From [Streptosporangium] indianense (GTDB lineage: Bacteria > Actinomycetota > Actinomycetes > Streptomycetales > Streptomycetaceae), in assembly GCF_021474405.1 (NCBI RefSeq), contig NZ_JAKEIO010000047.1:1-51244 (forward strand): DNA of 51,244 bases. The letters are read 5' to 3'. Within the stretch, counting starts at the first letter, position 1. Each line of letters opens with the position of its first letter. A model generated the notes under the pieces. That model saw only the letters and a list, made by a program, of their open reading frames with translations, had not been told where the DNA came from and searched no databases. A program made the translations under genes and the position numbers. This document shows, in pieces, positions 25,603 through 33,325 of the stretch.

Positions 25603-28600
25603 TCAGTACTCCACTTCCTGGCTGCGGCGGCGGATGACGGTGACTTCGTCGCGCTGGTTGCCGGTCGGGCCGTAGTAGTTGAACGCGTAGGTGAACTGCG
25701 CGTAGCCGCCCGCGAGATGGGTGGGTTTGAGCAGCAGCCGGGTCAGGGAGTTGTGGATGCCGCCGCGCTTGCCGCCGACCTCGGTCTTCGGCACGTTCAC
25801 ATTGCGGTCCTGGGCGTGGTACATGTACACGGTGCCCTCGGGCATCCGGTGGGTGACCACGGCACGGGCGGCGACGACGCCGTTGCGGTTGTACGCCTCG
25901 ATCCACTCGTTGTCCTTCACCCCGATCTTGCCGGCGTCCTCCGTGGACATCCAGATCGTGGGTCCGCCACGGGACAGGTCGAGCATGTACTTGTTGTCCT
26001 GGTAGTTCGAGTGGATGGACCACTTGGAGTGCGGGGTCAGATAGCGGACGGTGACCTCGGCCCGGCCCTCCTCGGCGAGGTGCTCGTCGCCGTAGTGCTT
26101 GGGCGTGTTCAACGGTGGCCGGAATACGGGGAGTTGTTCGCCGAGTTCGGTGATCCAGTCGTGCTGGACGAAGAAGTGCTGGCGGCCGGTGAGGGTGTGC
26201 CAGGGCTTCTTGTGCTCGGTGTTGATGACGAACGGCGAGTAGCGGCGGCCTCCGGTCTCCGAGCCCGACCACTCGTAGGAGGTCATCACCGAGCGGGGCT
26301 GGGTCCGGGTGTCGGCGAAGGTGATCCGCTCCGCCTCGCGCTCCGAGGCCAGTTCGACCAGACCTTCGCTGCCCGTCTGCCGCTCCAGGGCGCGGAATCC
26401 CTCGGTGGCCAGGCGGCCGTTGGTGGTGCCGGAGAGGGCGAGGATCGCCTCGCACATGTGGCTCGCGGTGGCGAGCGAGGGCCGTCCGGCGGCGACCCCG
26501 TCGCGCACGGTGCCATTGAGGCGCCGGAGGTCGTCGATCTCCTGGTCCGGGTGGACGGTGACGCCCTTGGTGGTGGTGCCCAGGGTGTCGAGCAACGGAC
26601 CGACGGCGCGCATCTTCTGCCCGATGACGGCGTAGTCCCGTTCGATGACGGCCAGCTTGGGCATGGTGCGCCCCGGGATCGGTTCGCACTCACCGGCCTT
26701 CCAGTCCCGGACCGCCCCGCCGGGCTGGGCGAGTTCGTCCGGGGTGTCGTGCAGCAGCGGCACGGCGAGGACGTCGGTGCGGGTGCCGAGGTGCTCGGCG
26801 GCCAGCTCGCTGAACCGGTCGGCGATGGTCAGGAAGGTGTCGTAGTCGGTGCGGGCCTGCCAGGGCGGGGCGATGGCCGGGGTGAAGGCATGCACGAAGG
26901 GGTGCATGTCCGTACTGGACAGGTCGTCCTTCTCGTACCAGGTCGCCGCCGGCAGGACGACATCGGCGAGCAGTCCGGTCGACGTCATCCGGAAGTCCAT
27001 GCAGACCAGCAGGTCGAGCTTGCCTTCCGGTGCTTCCTCCCGCCACACCACGTCCTTGGGCCGGTGCTCGGGCGGGGTCTGCGCGGAGCGGACGGCCGCG
27101 TCCGTGCCCAGCAGGTGCCGCAGGAAGTACTCGTTGCCCTTGCCGGAGGAGCCGAGCAGGTTCGCCCGCCAAACCGTCAGCACACGAGGGAAGTTGGCGG
27201 GATCGTCGGGGTCCTCGGCGGCGAACCGCAGCCGCCCGGACTTCAGCTCGTCGACGATGTGCTCGGCGACCGGACGGCCCGCCACCGCGGCTTCGTCCGT
27301 CAGGTCGAGCGGGTTGCGGTTGAAGCCCGGGTGTCCGGGAGTCCACCCCAGCCGCACGGCCTGTGCCAGGCAGTCCGCGAACCCCTTGCCCTGGAACCGG
27401 CCCTTCCCCAGCGGGGACGCCAGCTCCTCGGGCCCGAACGCCTCATACCGCCACTGGTCGGAGTTCAGGTACCAGTAGGAGGTGCCCGCCATGTGCCGGG
27501 TGGGCCGCTGCCAGTCGAAGGCGAACGACAGATGCTGCTGCCCGGTGACCGGGCGGACCTTCTCCTGACCGACGTAGTGTGCCCAGCCGCCGCCGTTGAC
27601 GCCCTGGCAGCCGGTCATGGTCGTCAGCGCCAGGAAGGCGCGGTAGATGGTGTCCGAATGGAACCAGTGGTTGGTGCCGGCACCAAGGGCGATCATGGAA
27701 CGGCCGTTGGTCCGCTCGGCGTTGCGGGCGAACTCCCGGGCGATACGGGCCGCCTGCTGGGCCGGGACGGAGGTGATCGTCTCCTGCCAGGCCGGGGTGC
27801 AGGGCTCCGAGGCGTCCTCGTACGAGGACGGCCAACTGCCCGGAAGACCGGGACGCCGCACCCCGTACTGGGCGAGCATCAGGTCGAAGACCGTGGTGAC
27901 GAGGCGGCCCCCGACCCGGCGGACCGGAACACCGCGCAGCATCACCGATCCGCCCTCGGTTGTCCCCTCGTCGAATCGGGGCAGGGCGACGGTCGCGGTG
28001 TCTTCGGTCGACTCCAGCAGGCTCAGCTCGGGTACGACGTCGCCCAGGTCGAGGTTCCAGCGGCCTCGCTCGGCTTCCCCCCACCGGAAGCCGAGCGAGC
28101 CGCCGGGGACCACCGGATCACCGGTGGCCCGGTCCAGGAGTACGGTCTTGGACTCGGCGTGCTCCGTGTCGTGCCCGAGGTCGGCGGCGGTCAGGAAACC
28201 GTCCGGGACGAGACCGCGTTCGTGCTCGCGCAGGGTCACCAGGAACGGGGCGTCGGTGAACGTGCGCAGGTAGGCCTGGAAGTAGGGCACTTCGCGGTCG
28301 ACGAGGAACTCGCGCAGGATGACGTGCCCCATGGCCATCGCGAGCGCGCCGTCGGTCCCCGGGTGCGGAGCCAGCCACTCGTCGGCGTGTTTGACGTTGT
28401 CGGCGTAGTCGGGGCTGACCGCGACGACCTTGGTGCCGTTGTAGCGGGTCTCGGTGAGGAAGTGCGCGTCGGGCGTGCGGGTCACGGGGATGTTGGAACC
28501 CCACATGATCAGATAGCCCGCGTTCCACCAGTCCGCGGCCTCCGGTACGTCCGTCTGGTCGCCGAAGACCTGCGGCGAGGCGATCGGCAGGTCCGCGTAC

Positions 28601-29301
28601 CAGTCGTAGAACGACAGCAGGGTGCCGCCGATCAGTGAGTGGTACCGCGCACCGGCCGCGAACGACGCCATGGACATCGCCGGGATCGGGGAGAAACCGG
28701 CGACCCGGTCGGGGCCGTACGCCTTGACGGTGTGCACCTGGGCGGCGGCGATCAGCTCGGACACCTCGTCCCAGTCGGCCCGCACCAGCCCGCCCTTGCC
28801 CCGGGCCCGCTTGTAGGCGCGGGTCTTCGCCGGGTCGGAGGTGATCTCGGCCCAGGCCGCCACCGGGTCGCCGAGCCTGCGCCGGGCCTCACGCCACAGG
28901 TTCAGCAACGCGCCCCGCACGTACGGGTAGCGGACCCGGCTGGGGGAGTAGGTGTACCAGGAGAACGACGCGCCGCGCGGGCAGCCGCGCGGCTCGTACT
29001 CGGGGCAGTCGGTGCCGATCGACGGGTAGTCGGTGGCCTGGTGCTCCCAGGTGATGATGCCGTCCTTGACGTACACCATCCACGAGCAGGAACCGGTGCA
29101 GTTCACGCCGTGCGTGGAGCGCACCACCTTGTCGTGCGCCCAGCGGTCCCGGTAGAAGCCCTCCCACTTCGGGTCGCCCGTCCCGAACACGGCGCGTCCG
29201 TCGGCCGACACCTCGCGACGGGTCAGCAACCGTCGGGCGGCCAGCGGCCAGCCCTCACCGGCGCTCGACGTCCGGCGCCGCGCGTTCTGATCGTTCTCCA
29301 T
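25603..29301 (-). CDS. narG: respiratory nitrate reductase alpha subunit (Mo-bis-MGD)
   Basis: A 1232-aa catalytic subunit reducing nitrate to nitrite on the cytoplasmic side. The N-terminal [4Fe-4S] site is His64-Cys68-Cys72-Cys107 (HGVNCTGSC ... RGCPRG). The Mo-ligand region is GGTLLSFYDWYADLP, and WGSNIPVTRTPDAHF and the C-terminal HSNYQDNKYMLDLSRG are typical. There is no Tat signal, as expected for cytoplasm-facing NarG. No strong ribosome site precedes ATG 29301, and a TAGCGT hexamer ends about 8 nt before it, so a leaderless or very short leader mRNA is possible. Several DevR-like boxes lie 67-121 bp upstream. This is a complete narGHJI set, like the nar2 cluster in the S. coelicolor stress island. 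Confidence 0.96.
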   Translation of the reverse strand: MENDQNARRRTSSAGEGWPLAARRLLTRREVSADGRAVFGTGDPKWEGFYRDRWAHDKVVRSTHGVNCTGSCSWMVYVKDGIITWEHQATDYPSIGTDCPEYEPRGCPRGASFSWYTYSPSRVRYPYVRGALLNLWREARRRLGDPVAAWAEITSDPAKTRAYKRARGKGGLVRADWDEVSELIAAAQVHTVKAYGPDRVAGFSPIPAMSMASFAAGARYHSLIGGTLLSFYDWYADLPIASPQVFGDQTDVPEAADWWNAGYLIMWGSNIPVTRTPDAHFLTETRYNGTKVVAVSPDYADNVKHADEWLAPHPGTDGALAMAMGHVILREFLVDREVPYFQAYLRTFTDAPFLVTLREHERGLVPDGFLTAADLGHDTEHAESKTVLLDRATGDPVVPGGSLGFRWGEAERGRWNLDLGDVVPELSLLESTEDTATVALPRFDEGTTEGGSVMLRGVPVRRVGGRLVTTVFDLMLAQYGVRRPGLPGSWPSSYEDASEPCTPAWQETITSVPAQQAARIAREFARNAERTNGRSMIALGAGTNHWFHSDTIYRAFLALTTMTGCQGVNGGGWAHYVGQEKVRPVTGQQHLSFAFDWQRPTRHMAGTSYWYLNSDQWRYEAFGPEELASPLGKGRFQGKGFADCLAQAVRLGWTPGHPGFNRNPLDLTDEAAVAGRPVAEHIVDELKSGRLRFAAEDPDDPANFPRVLTVWRANLLGSSGKGNEYFLRHLLGTDAAVRSAQTPPEHRPKDVVWREEAPEGKLDLLVCMDFRMTSTGLLADVVLPAATWYEKDDLSSTDMHPFVHAFTPAIAPPWQARTDYDTFLTIADRFSELAAEHLGTRTDVLAVPLLHDTPDELAQPGGAVRDWKAGECEPIPGRTMPKLAVIERDYAVIGQKMRAVGPLLDTLGTTTKGVTVHPDQEIDDLRRLNGTVRDGVAAGRPSLATASHMCEAILALSGTTNGRLATEGFRALERQTGSEGLVELASEREAERITFADTRTQPRSVMTSYEWSGSETGGRRYSPFVINTEHKKPWHTLTGRQHFFVQHDWITELGEQLPVFRPPLNTPKHYGDEHLAEEGRAEVTVRYLTPHSKWSIHSNYQDNKYMLDLSRGGPTIWMSTEDAGKIGVKDNEWIEAYNRNGVVAARAVVTHRMPEGTVYMYHAQDRNVNVPKTEVGGKRGGIHNSLTRLLLKPTHLAGGYAQFTYAFNYYGPTGNQRDEVTVIRRRSQEVEY

Positions 29302-29360
29302 GGCCAGGACGCTAGGCGGGGCACTGCCTCCGCCACCTCGGGCCGGCGGTCCCTGACGGT

Positions 29361-29429
29361 TGGCCTACCGGCCCCATGCGGCGGGCCGCGATGGGGGCCA
29401 ATGGTCCCGCTGCCGGGTCCGGTCGACCG
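29361..29429. promoter_or_regulatory. putative DevR/OsdR boxes upstream of narG
   Basis: TGGCCTACCGGCCCC (29361-29375), GGGGCCAATGGTCCC (29394-29408, exact reverse complement of the usp box at 5181-5195) and a weaker site within 29415-29429 around the palindrome CCGGTCGACCGG (29419-29430). They lie 67, 100 and 121 bp from the narG start. Confidence 0.65.
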
Positions 29430-29505
29430 GGGAGCCACGAGGCGGGCCTGAGCGCATGAGGGGGGATCAGCACCCTCCTCGGGCCGTTCACCGGAGTGCG
29501 GAATG

Positions 29506-29542
29506 AGGCCACATGGCCCGTCGCCGAAGGGCCGGTCAACCC
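29506..29542. promoter_or_regulatory. paired putative DevR/OsdR boxes upstream of the second Acg-type gene
   Basis: AGGCCACATGGCCCG (29506-29520) and AGGGCCGGTCAACCC (29528-29542), centres 22 bp apart, 96 and 74 bp before the start at 29609. Confidence 0.55.
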
Positions 29543-29608
29543 TCCTCGGGAACGCAACGGCGGCGCAGGGTGGGGGAGAACGGGGAAGAAGGTGGAGAAG
29601 GAGCCGTG

Positions 29609-30577
29609 ATGCAGACCCGGGAAGTCGACGCCTCGGCGGTTCAGGCCCTGCTGGCCGCGGGGGTGGCGGCGCCGTCGATCCACAACACGCAGCCCTGGCG
29701 GTTCGGGCTGGACCCGGACAGCAGGTCGATCCTGGTCCGTGCCGACCGGGGACGCAGGCTGCCGCTGGCCGATCCTCAGCGACGCGCCCAGCACCTGTCG
29801 GTGGGCGCCGCGGTCTTCAACATCCGGGTGGCCGCGGAGCACCTGGGCTGGCATCCCGTCGTCCGGCTGCTTCCCACCGCAGACGATCCGGACCTGCTGG
29901 TCACGGTGCGACTGGCCGATGTCCCCCCAGGCCGGCGGCCGTCCTTGCGGGGTCTGTACGAGGCGGTCGAGCGGCGCCACACGAGCCGGATGCCCTTCAC
30001 CGGCCGTCCGGTGCCGGACTCCATCGTCTCCGAGATGATCGGCTCGGCCCGGGCCGAGGGCGCACACCTGGACGTTCCCGACATCATGGCGACCCGGGGC
30101 CTGCTGAGCCTGACGGCCGCTGCCGAGGCCCGCAACGCCGTCCATCCCGCCCGCGCGGCCGAGGCGCGTACGTGGATCACCGCGCCGGGAACGGACGCCG
30201 CCTACGGCATTCCCATGACAGCCCTGGGTCCGCGGGACGCGTCCGGGCGGATGCCGGTGCGGGACTTCACCGGTGCGCTGCCCGTGCCGCAGCTGCCCGC
30301 CTTGCGTTTCGAACGCCATGCCCAGGCGGCGCTGCTGTGGACGACCCGCGACGGGCGCGAGGACTGGCTGCGTGCGGGGCAGGCGTTGCAGCACGTGCTG
30401 CTGACGGCGACCGTGCACGGGGTACGGACCTCGATGCTGCACCAGGCGATGGAGTGGCCCGACCTGCGGGAGGCGATGGCCCGGTCGAGGCGGCGGTGCC
30501 ACCCACAGCTGCTGGTCCGCTTCGGGTACGGCCCGGAGGGCGCGCCCGCGCCCCGCGCGTCCGCACACCTGGTGTGA
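29609..30577 (+). CDS. Acg-family FMN nitroreductase-like protein, second copy
   Basis: A 322-aa protein with the same layout as the gene at 20781: AAPSIHNTQPWRFGL near the N-terminus, VGAAVFNIRVAAEHLGW, RRHTSRMPFTGRPVP, WLRAGQALQHVLLTATVHG, and the C-terminal RFGYGPEGAPAPR. AAGGAG seven nt before ATG 29609 supports the start; the upstream frame is Arg/Glu-rich leader. It is divergent from narG over 307 bp of shared regulatory DNA. As with its paralogue, FMN binding is likely and the catalytic role is unknown. Confidence 0.84.
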   Translation: MQTREVDASAVQALLAAGVAAPSIHNTQPWRFGLDPDSRSILVRADRGRRLPLADPQRRAQHLSVGAAVFNIRVAAEHLGWHPVVRLLPTADDPDLLVTVRLADVPPGRRPSLRGLYEAVERRHTSRMPFTGRPVPDSIVSEMIGSARAEGAHLDVPDIMATRGLLSLTAAAEARNAVHPARAAEARTWITAPGTDAAYGIPMTALGPRDASGRMPVRDFTGALPVPQLPALRFERHAQAALLWTTRDGREDWLRAGQALQHVLLTATVHGVRTSMLHQAMEWPDLREAMARSRRRCHPQLLVRFGYGPEGAPAPRASAHLV

Positions 30578-30633
30578 GGTTCCGTCACGGGGCCGGAGCG
30601 GGAGACCCGCCATGGGGGTACCGGATCGGCGGG

Positions 30634-30681
30634 ATGACGCGCCGTCAGCACGACCCCCTGTCTGCGGGGTGGGGGCGTCAT
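30634..30681. terminator. bidirectional hairpin between convergent genes
   Basis: Outer arms ATGACGC (30634-30640) and GCGTCAT (30675-30681), inner arms ACCCC (30653-30657) and GGGGT (30666-30670). It lies between the stops of the Acg-type and PPOX genes, in a 146-bp gap. Confidence 0.5.
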
Positions 30682-30723
30682 GCGGTGGGCGACCAGGGTC
30701 CCGGGGCCGCCACGGACGGTGCC

Positions 30724-31146
30724 TCACCGCGTGCCGGGCGTTCCCCTGAGCTCGCGTCCGGTGACCATCTCGGACTCGATCCGTACGAACACGGCGTCGT
30801 GCAGGGGCATCCAGGAGCTGGGGCCGGACTGCAGGAGCCGTTCGTGCTCGGCCGGATCAGTCACCTCGGTGGCCCGTCCGGTGACGACCACGCTCCAGCC
30901 GGACCGGGTTGCCGCATCGAACTCGTCCGCCTCGAACGCGATCACCACGCCGTCGATGGCGCGGACGAGGTCCGATCCAGGTGAGGTGCACACCAGGACG
31001 GAGGCGTCCGCGTCCAGAGAGAAGTTGACGGGGAGGACCGCGGGCAGGGCTTGCCGGGTGTAGACCACACGGCCGACCGGCACCTTGGCGAGCAGACGCA
31101 GGCACTCCTGCCGGTCGAGTGCGCGAAAGGCGTCGTTCTGGAACAT
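30724..31146 (-). CDS. PPOX-fold flavin/F420-binding protein, second copy
   Basis: A 140-aa paralogue of the protein at 7412-7852, sharing RQECLRLLAKVPVGRVVYTR, LPAVLPVNFSLD, SDLVRAIDGVVIAFEADE, WSVVVTGRATEV and the final VTGRELRG. It is a split-barrel protein probably binding a flavin-type cofactor; substrate unknown. It is convergent with the second Acg-type gene and divergent from narK. A 34-bp inverted repeat containing a DevR-like core sits only 26 bp before its ATG, where a bound regulator could block or start transcription. Confidence 0.8.
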   Translation of the reverse strand: MFQNDAFRALDRQECLRLLAKVPVGRVVYTRQALPAVLPVNFSLDADASVLVCTSPGSDLVRAIDGVVIAFEADEFDAATRSGWSVVVTGRATEVTDPAEHERLLQSGPSSWMPLHDAVFVRIESEMVTGRELRGTPGTR

Positions 31147-31171
31147 CAGCCCATCGTCCCCCGCGGGTGCG

Positions 31172-31205
31172 GGGTGGGGTAGGGCCGACCGGCCCTACCC
31201 CACCC
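31172..31205. promoter_or_regulatory. 34-bp perfect inverted repeat with DevR-like core
   Basis: Two 15-bp arms (31172-31186 and 31191-31205) pair perfectly around GACC. The inner 18-mer GTAGGGCCGACCGGCCCT (31179-31196) is identical to the one upstream of devR. It is much longer than the other boxes, so it may be an operator or an RNA hairpin in the leader of the PPOX gene. Confidence 0.6.
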
Positions 31206-31302
31206 GGCTCCCGGACCGCCGTGCCAGCCGCCTGTTGCGGAGGGGCGGCGCGGGCACCGTGCGAGACGGGGCTGTGGGAGGGACGGCCGGGGCCGGGCGC
31301 GG

Positions 31303-31338
31303 GGGCCGGTCCGGCCCCCGGGAGGGACTGATGGCCCA
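31303..31338. promoter_or_regulatory. paired putative DevR/OsdR boxes upstream of narK
   Basis: GGGCCGGTCCGGCCC (31303-31317, core of a 19-bp perfect palindrome with 9-bp arms at 31301-31319) and GGGACTGATGGCCCA (31324-31338), centres 21 bp apart, 152 and 131 bp before narK. The rest of the 315-bp gap 31147-31461 holds the 34-bp repeat and nothing else clear. Confidence 0.6.
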
Positions 31339-31461
31339 TGCCGTCCGTGAGTCCGCCTGCGGACAGTGGCCACGGGACGCCGTCCGGCAGGCAACCGGCC
31401 TGTCGTGTACGCGTCATTCCAGTGGCGTCGTGCCACCACGCGGAGGAAAGGGACGGACACC

Positions 31462-32745
31462 ATGGTCCAGCCGTTGAGGTCCAAGCGAGACAGCTCACCG
31501 TCGGGTGCTCCGGTGCCGGGCCGGGCGTGGCTGATGCTGACGCTGGCCACGATCGGTTTCGCTGTGAACTTCTGGGCGTGGGCGCTGCTGAGCCCGCTCG
31601 GCCCGCGGTTCAAGGACAGTCTCGGTCTCTCGTCCTTCGAGCAGTCGCTGCTGGTGGCCGTACCGGTCGTCGTCGGCTCCCTTGGGCGCATCCCGGTCGG
31701 CGCGCTGACCGACCGGTTCGGCGGCCGGGTCATGTTCCCGATCGTGTCGGCGACCACCATCGTGCCGGTGCTCCACCTCGGCCTGGCCGGACATTCCTCC
31801 CTCGCCGCACTGCTCGTCGGGGGATTCTTCCTCGGCATCGGCGGGACCGCCTTCGCCGTCGGCGTGCCCCTCGTCAACGCCTGGTTCCCGCCCGAACGGC
31901 GAGGACTCGCCATCGGCGTCTTCGGCGCCGGCATGGGCGGCACCGCCATCAGCGCCCTGACCACCGTCAGGCTCGTCGACGCGAACAGCATGGCCAGCCC
32001 CTTCCTGATCACCGCCGCGGTGCTGGCCGTGTACGCCGTCGCCGCCGCGCTGCTCCTGCGTGACGCACCCGGCCGCACCGTGCCCACCGAGCCGCTGGTC
32101 CGCCGGCTGGCAGCCACCGCTCGCCTGGGCATCACCTGGCAGGCATCCGCGCTGTACGCGGTCGCCTTCGGTGGCTACGTCGCCTTCTCCGTCTACCTGC
32201 CCACCTACCTCAAGACCGGCTACGGCCTCACTCAGGCCGACGCCGCCAACCGCATGGCCGGGTTCGTGCTCCTCGCGGTGGCGATGCGCCCGGTCGGCGG
32301 CTGGCTGTCGGACCGAATGGGCCCGGTCCGGGTGCTGACGGGCTCGCTCGCCGTGGTCGTGGCCGGAGCGGTCGTGCAGTCGTTCACCCCGGCCCTGGCA
32401 CCGGTCGGCACCATCGCCTTCCTCTCCATGGCCGCCGCGCTCGGCGCGGGCAGCGGAGCGACCTTCGCCCTGGTGGCCCTGCTGACCCCGGCCAACCAGG
32501 TCGGCTCCGTCACCGGCGTGGTCGGCGCCGCGGGCGGTCTGGGCGGCTTCCTGCCGCCGCTGGTCATGGGCTCCCTCTACGGGGCGTACGGGACGTACGC
32601 GGCCGGTCTCGTCCTGCTCGCGATCGTGGCCGCCTCCGCACTGGCGTACACCCTCACCGGTGTCCGCTCCGCCGTCCACGGCGACGACCGGGCTCCGCGC
32701 GCCGCTCTTGGGCGCCGGCACCGCACCGCCCGGACCACCGTCTGA
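31462..32745 (+). CDS. narK: nitrate/nitrite transporter (MFS, NarK type)
   Basis: A 427-aa membrane protein with about 12 helices. The NNP-family signatures are GFAVNFWAWALLSPLGPRF in helix 1, RIPVGALTDRFGGR in loop 2-3, and GIGGTAFAVGVPLVNAWFPP / GVFGAGMGGTAI carrying the Gly-rich nitrate signature. The C-terminal half repeats it as LGAGSGATFALVALL. It imports nitrate and/or exports nitrite to supply narGHJI. Start ATG 31462 follows GGAGGAAAGG; the upstream frame is not membrane-like. A hemerythrin-like gene follows after 47 bp. Confidence 0.92.
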   Translation: MVQPLRSKRDSSPSGAPVPGRAWLMLTLATIGFAVNFWAWALLSPLGPRFKDSLGLSSFEQSLLVAVPVVVGSLGRIPVGALTDRFGGRVMFPIVSATTIVPVLHLGLAGHSSLAALLVGGFFLGIGGTAFAVGVPLVNAWFPPERRGLAIGVFGAGMGGTAISALTTVRLVDANSMASPFLITAAVLAVYAVAAALLLRDAPGRTVPTEPLVRRLAATARLGITWQASALYAVAFGGYVAFSVYLPTYLKTGYGLTQADAANRMAGFVLLAVAMRPVGGWLSDRMGPVRVLTGSLAVVVAGAVVQSFTPALAPVGTIAFLSMAAALGAGSGATFALVALLTPANQVGSVTGVVGAAGGLGGFLPPLVMGSLYGAYGTYAAGLVLLAIVAASALAYTLTGVRSAVHGDDRAPRAALGRRHRTARTTV

Positions 32746-32792
32746 CACCGCGCGGCTGAGAGCCACGGACGAACAGGAAGGAACGGACAGCG

Positions 32793-33266
32793 ATGTGCGA
32801 GTACTGCGGCTGCCAGGCGCTGGAGACGATCGACGAGCTGACCCGGGAGCACGAGCGGGTGGTGACGCTCATCAGCCACATACGCGACGCCCGGGGTGAC
32901 GGCGCGATCGCCAGGATGGCCGAGCTCGCCCGCGCGATCACCTCTGTGCTGGGCCCTCACACCGGGGTGGAGGAACGCGGACTGTTCCCGGCCCTGGCGG
33001 GGGACTTCCCCGAACAGATCGTCGCGCTGGAGGACGAGTACCGCCGGATCGAGGCGGTGCTGGCCGAGGCGGACGGACCGTTCCTGACCGACCCCGCCTG
33101 GCCGGACCGGCTCGTGGAGACCCTCGCTCTGCTGCGCGAGCACATCCTCAAGGAACAGGACGGCGTCTTCCCGGCCGCACTCGCCCACCTCGATACCGAG
33201 CAGTGGGAAGCGGTCGAGAAGGTGCGCGCGGAGGCAGGCAGCGCCCTGTCCCGACCGCCTGCCTGA
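32793..33266 (+). CDS. hemerythrin-like (HHE) protein
   Basis: A 157-aa four-helix protein starting MCEYCGCQALETIDELTREH. Di-iron ligand candidates are His in REHERVV, His and Glu in GPHTGVEERGLFP, and His and Glu in REHILKEQDGVFP. The N-terminal CxxCxC cluster is characteristic of an actinobacterial subgroup and could bind another metal or be redox-active. It could bind O2 or NO or repair iron centres. It is 47 bp downstream of narK with its own GGAAGGAA site, probably one operon. It is convergent with devS across 59 bp. Confidence 0.85.
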   Translation: MCEYCGCQALETIDELTREHERVVTLISHIRDARGDGAIARMAELARAITSVLGPHTGVEERGLFPALAGDFPEQIVALEDEYRRIEAVLAEADGPFLTDPAWPDRLVETLALLREHILKEQDGVFPAALAHLDTEQWEAVEKVRAEAGSALSRPPA

Positions 33267-33325
33267 TGGAGGAGCTGGCCACCGAGTGCAGCCTCGACTC
33301 GCGGTCGGCGGGCCGGCTCCGACGC

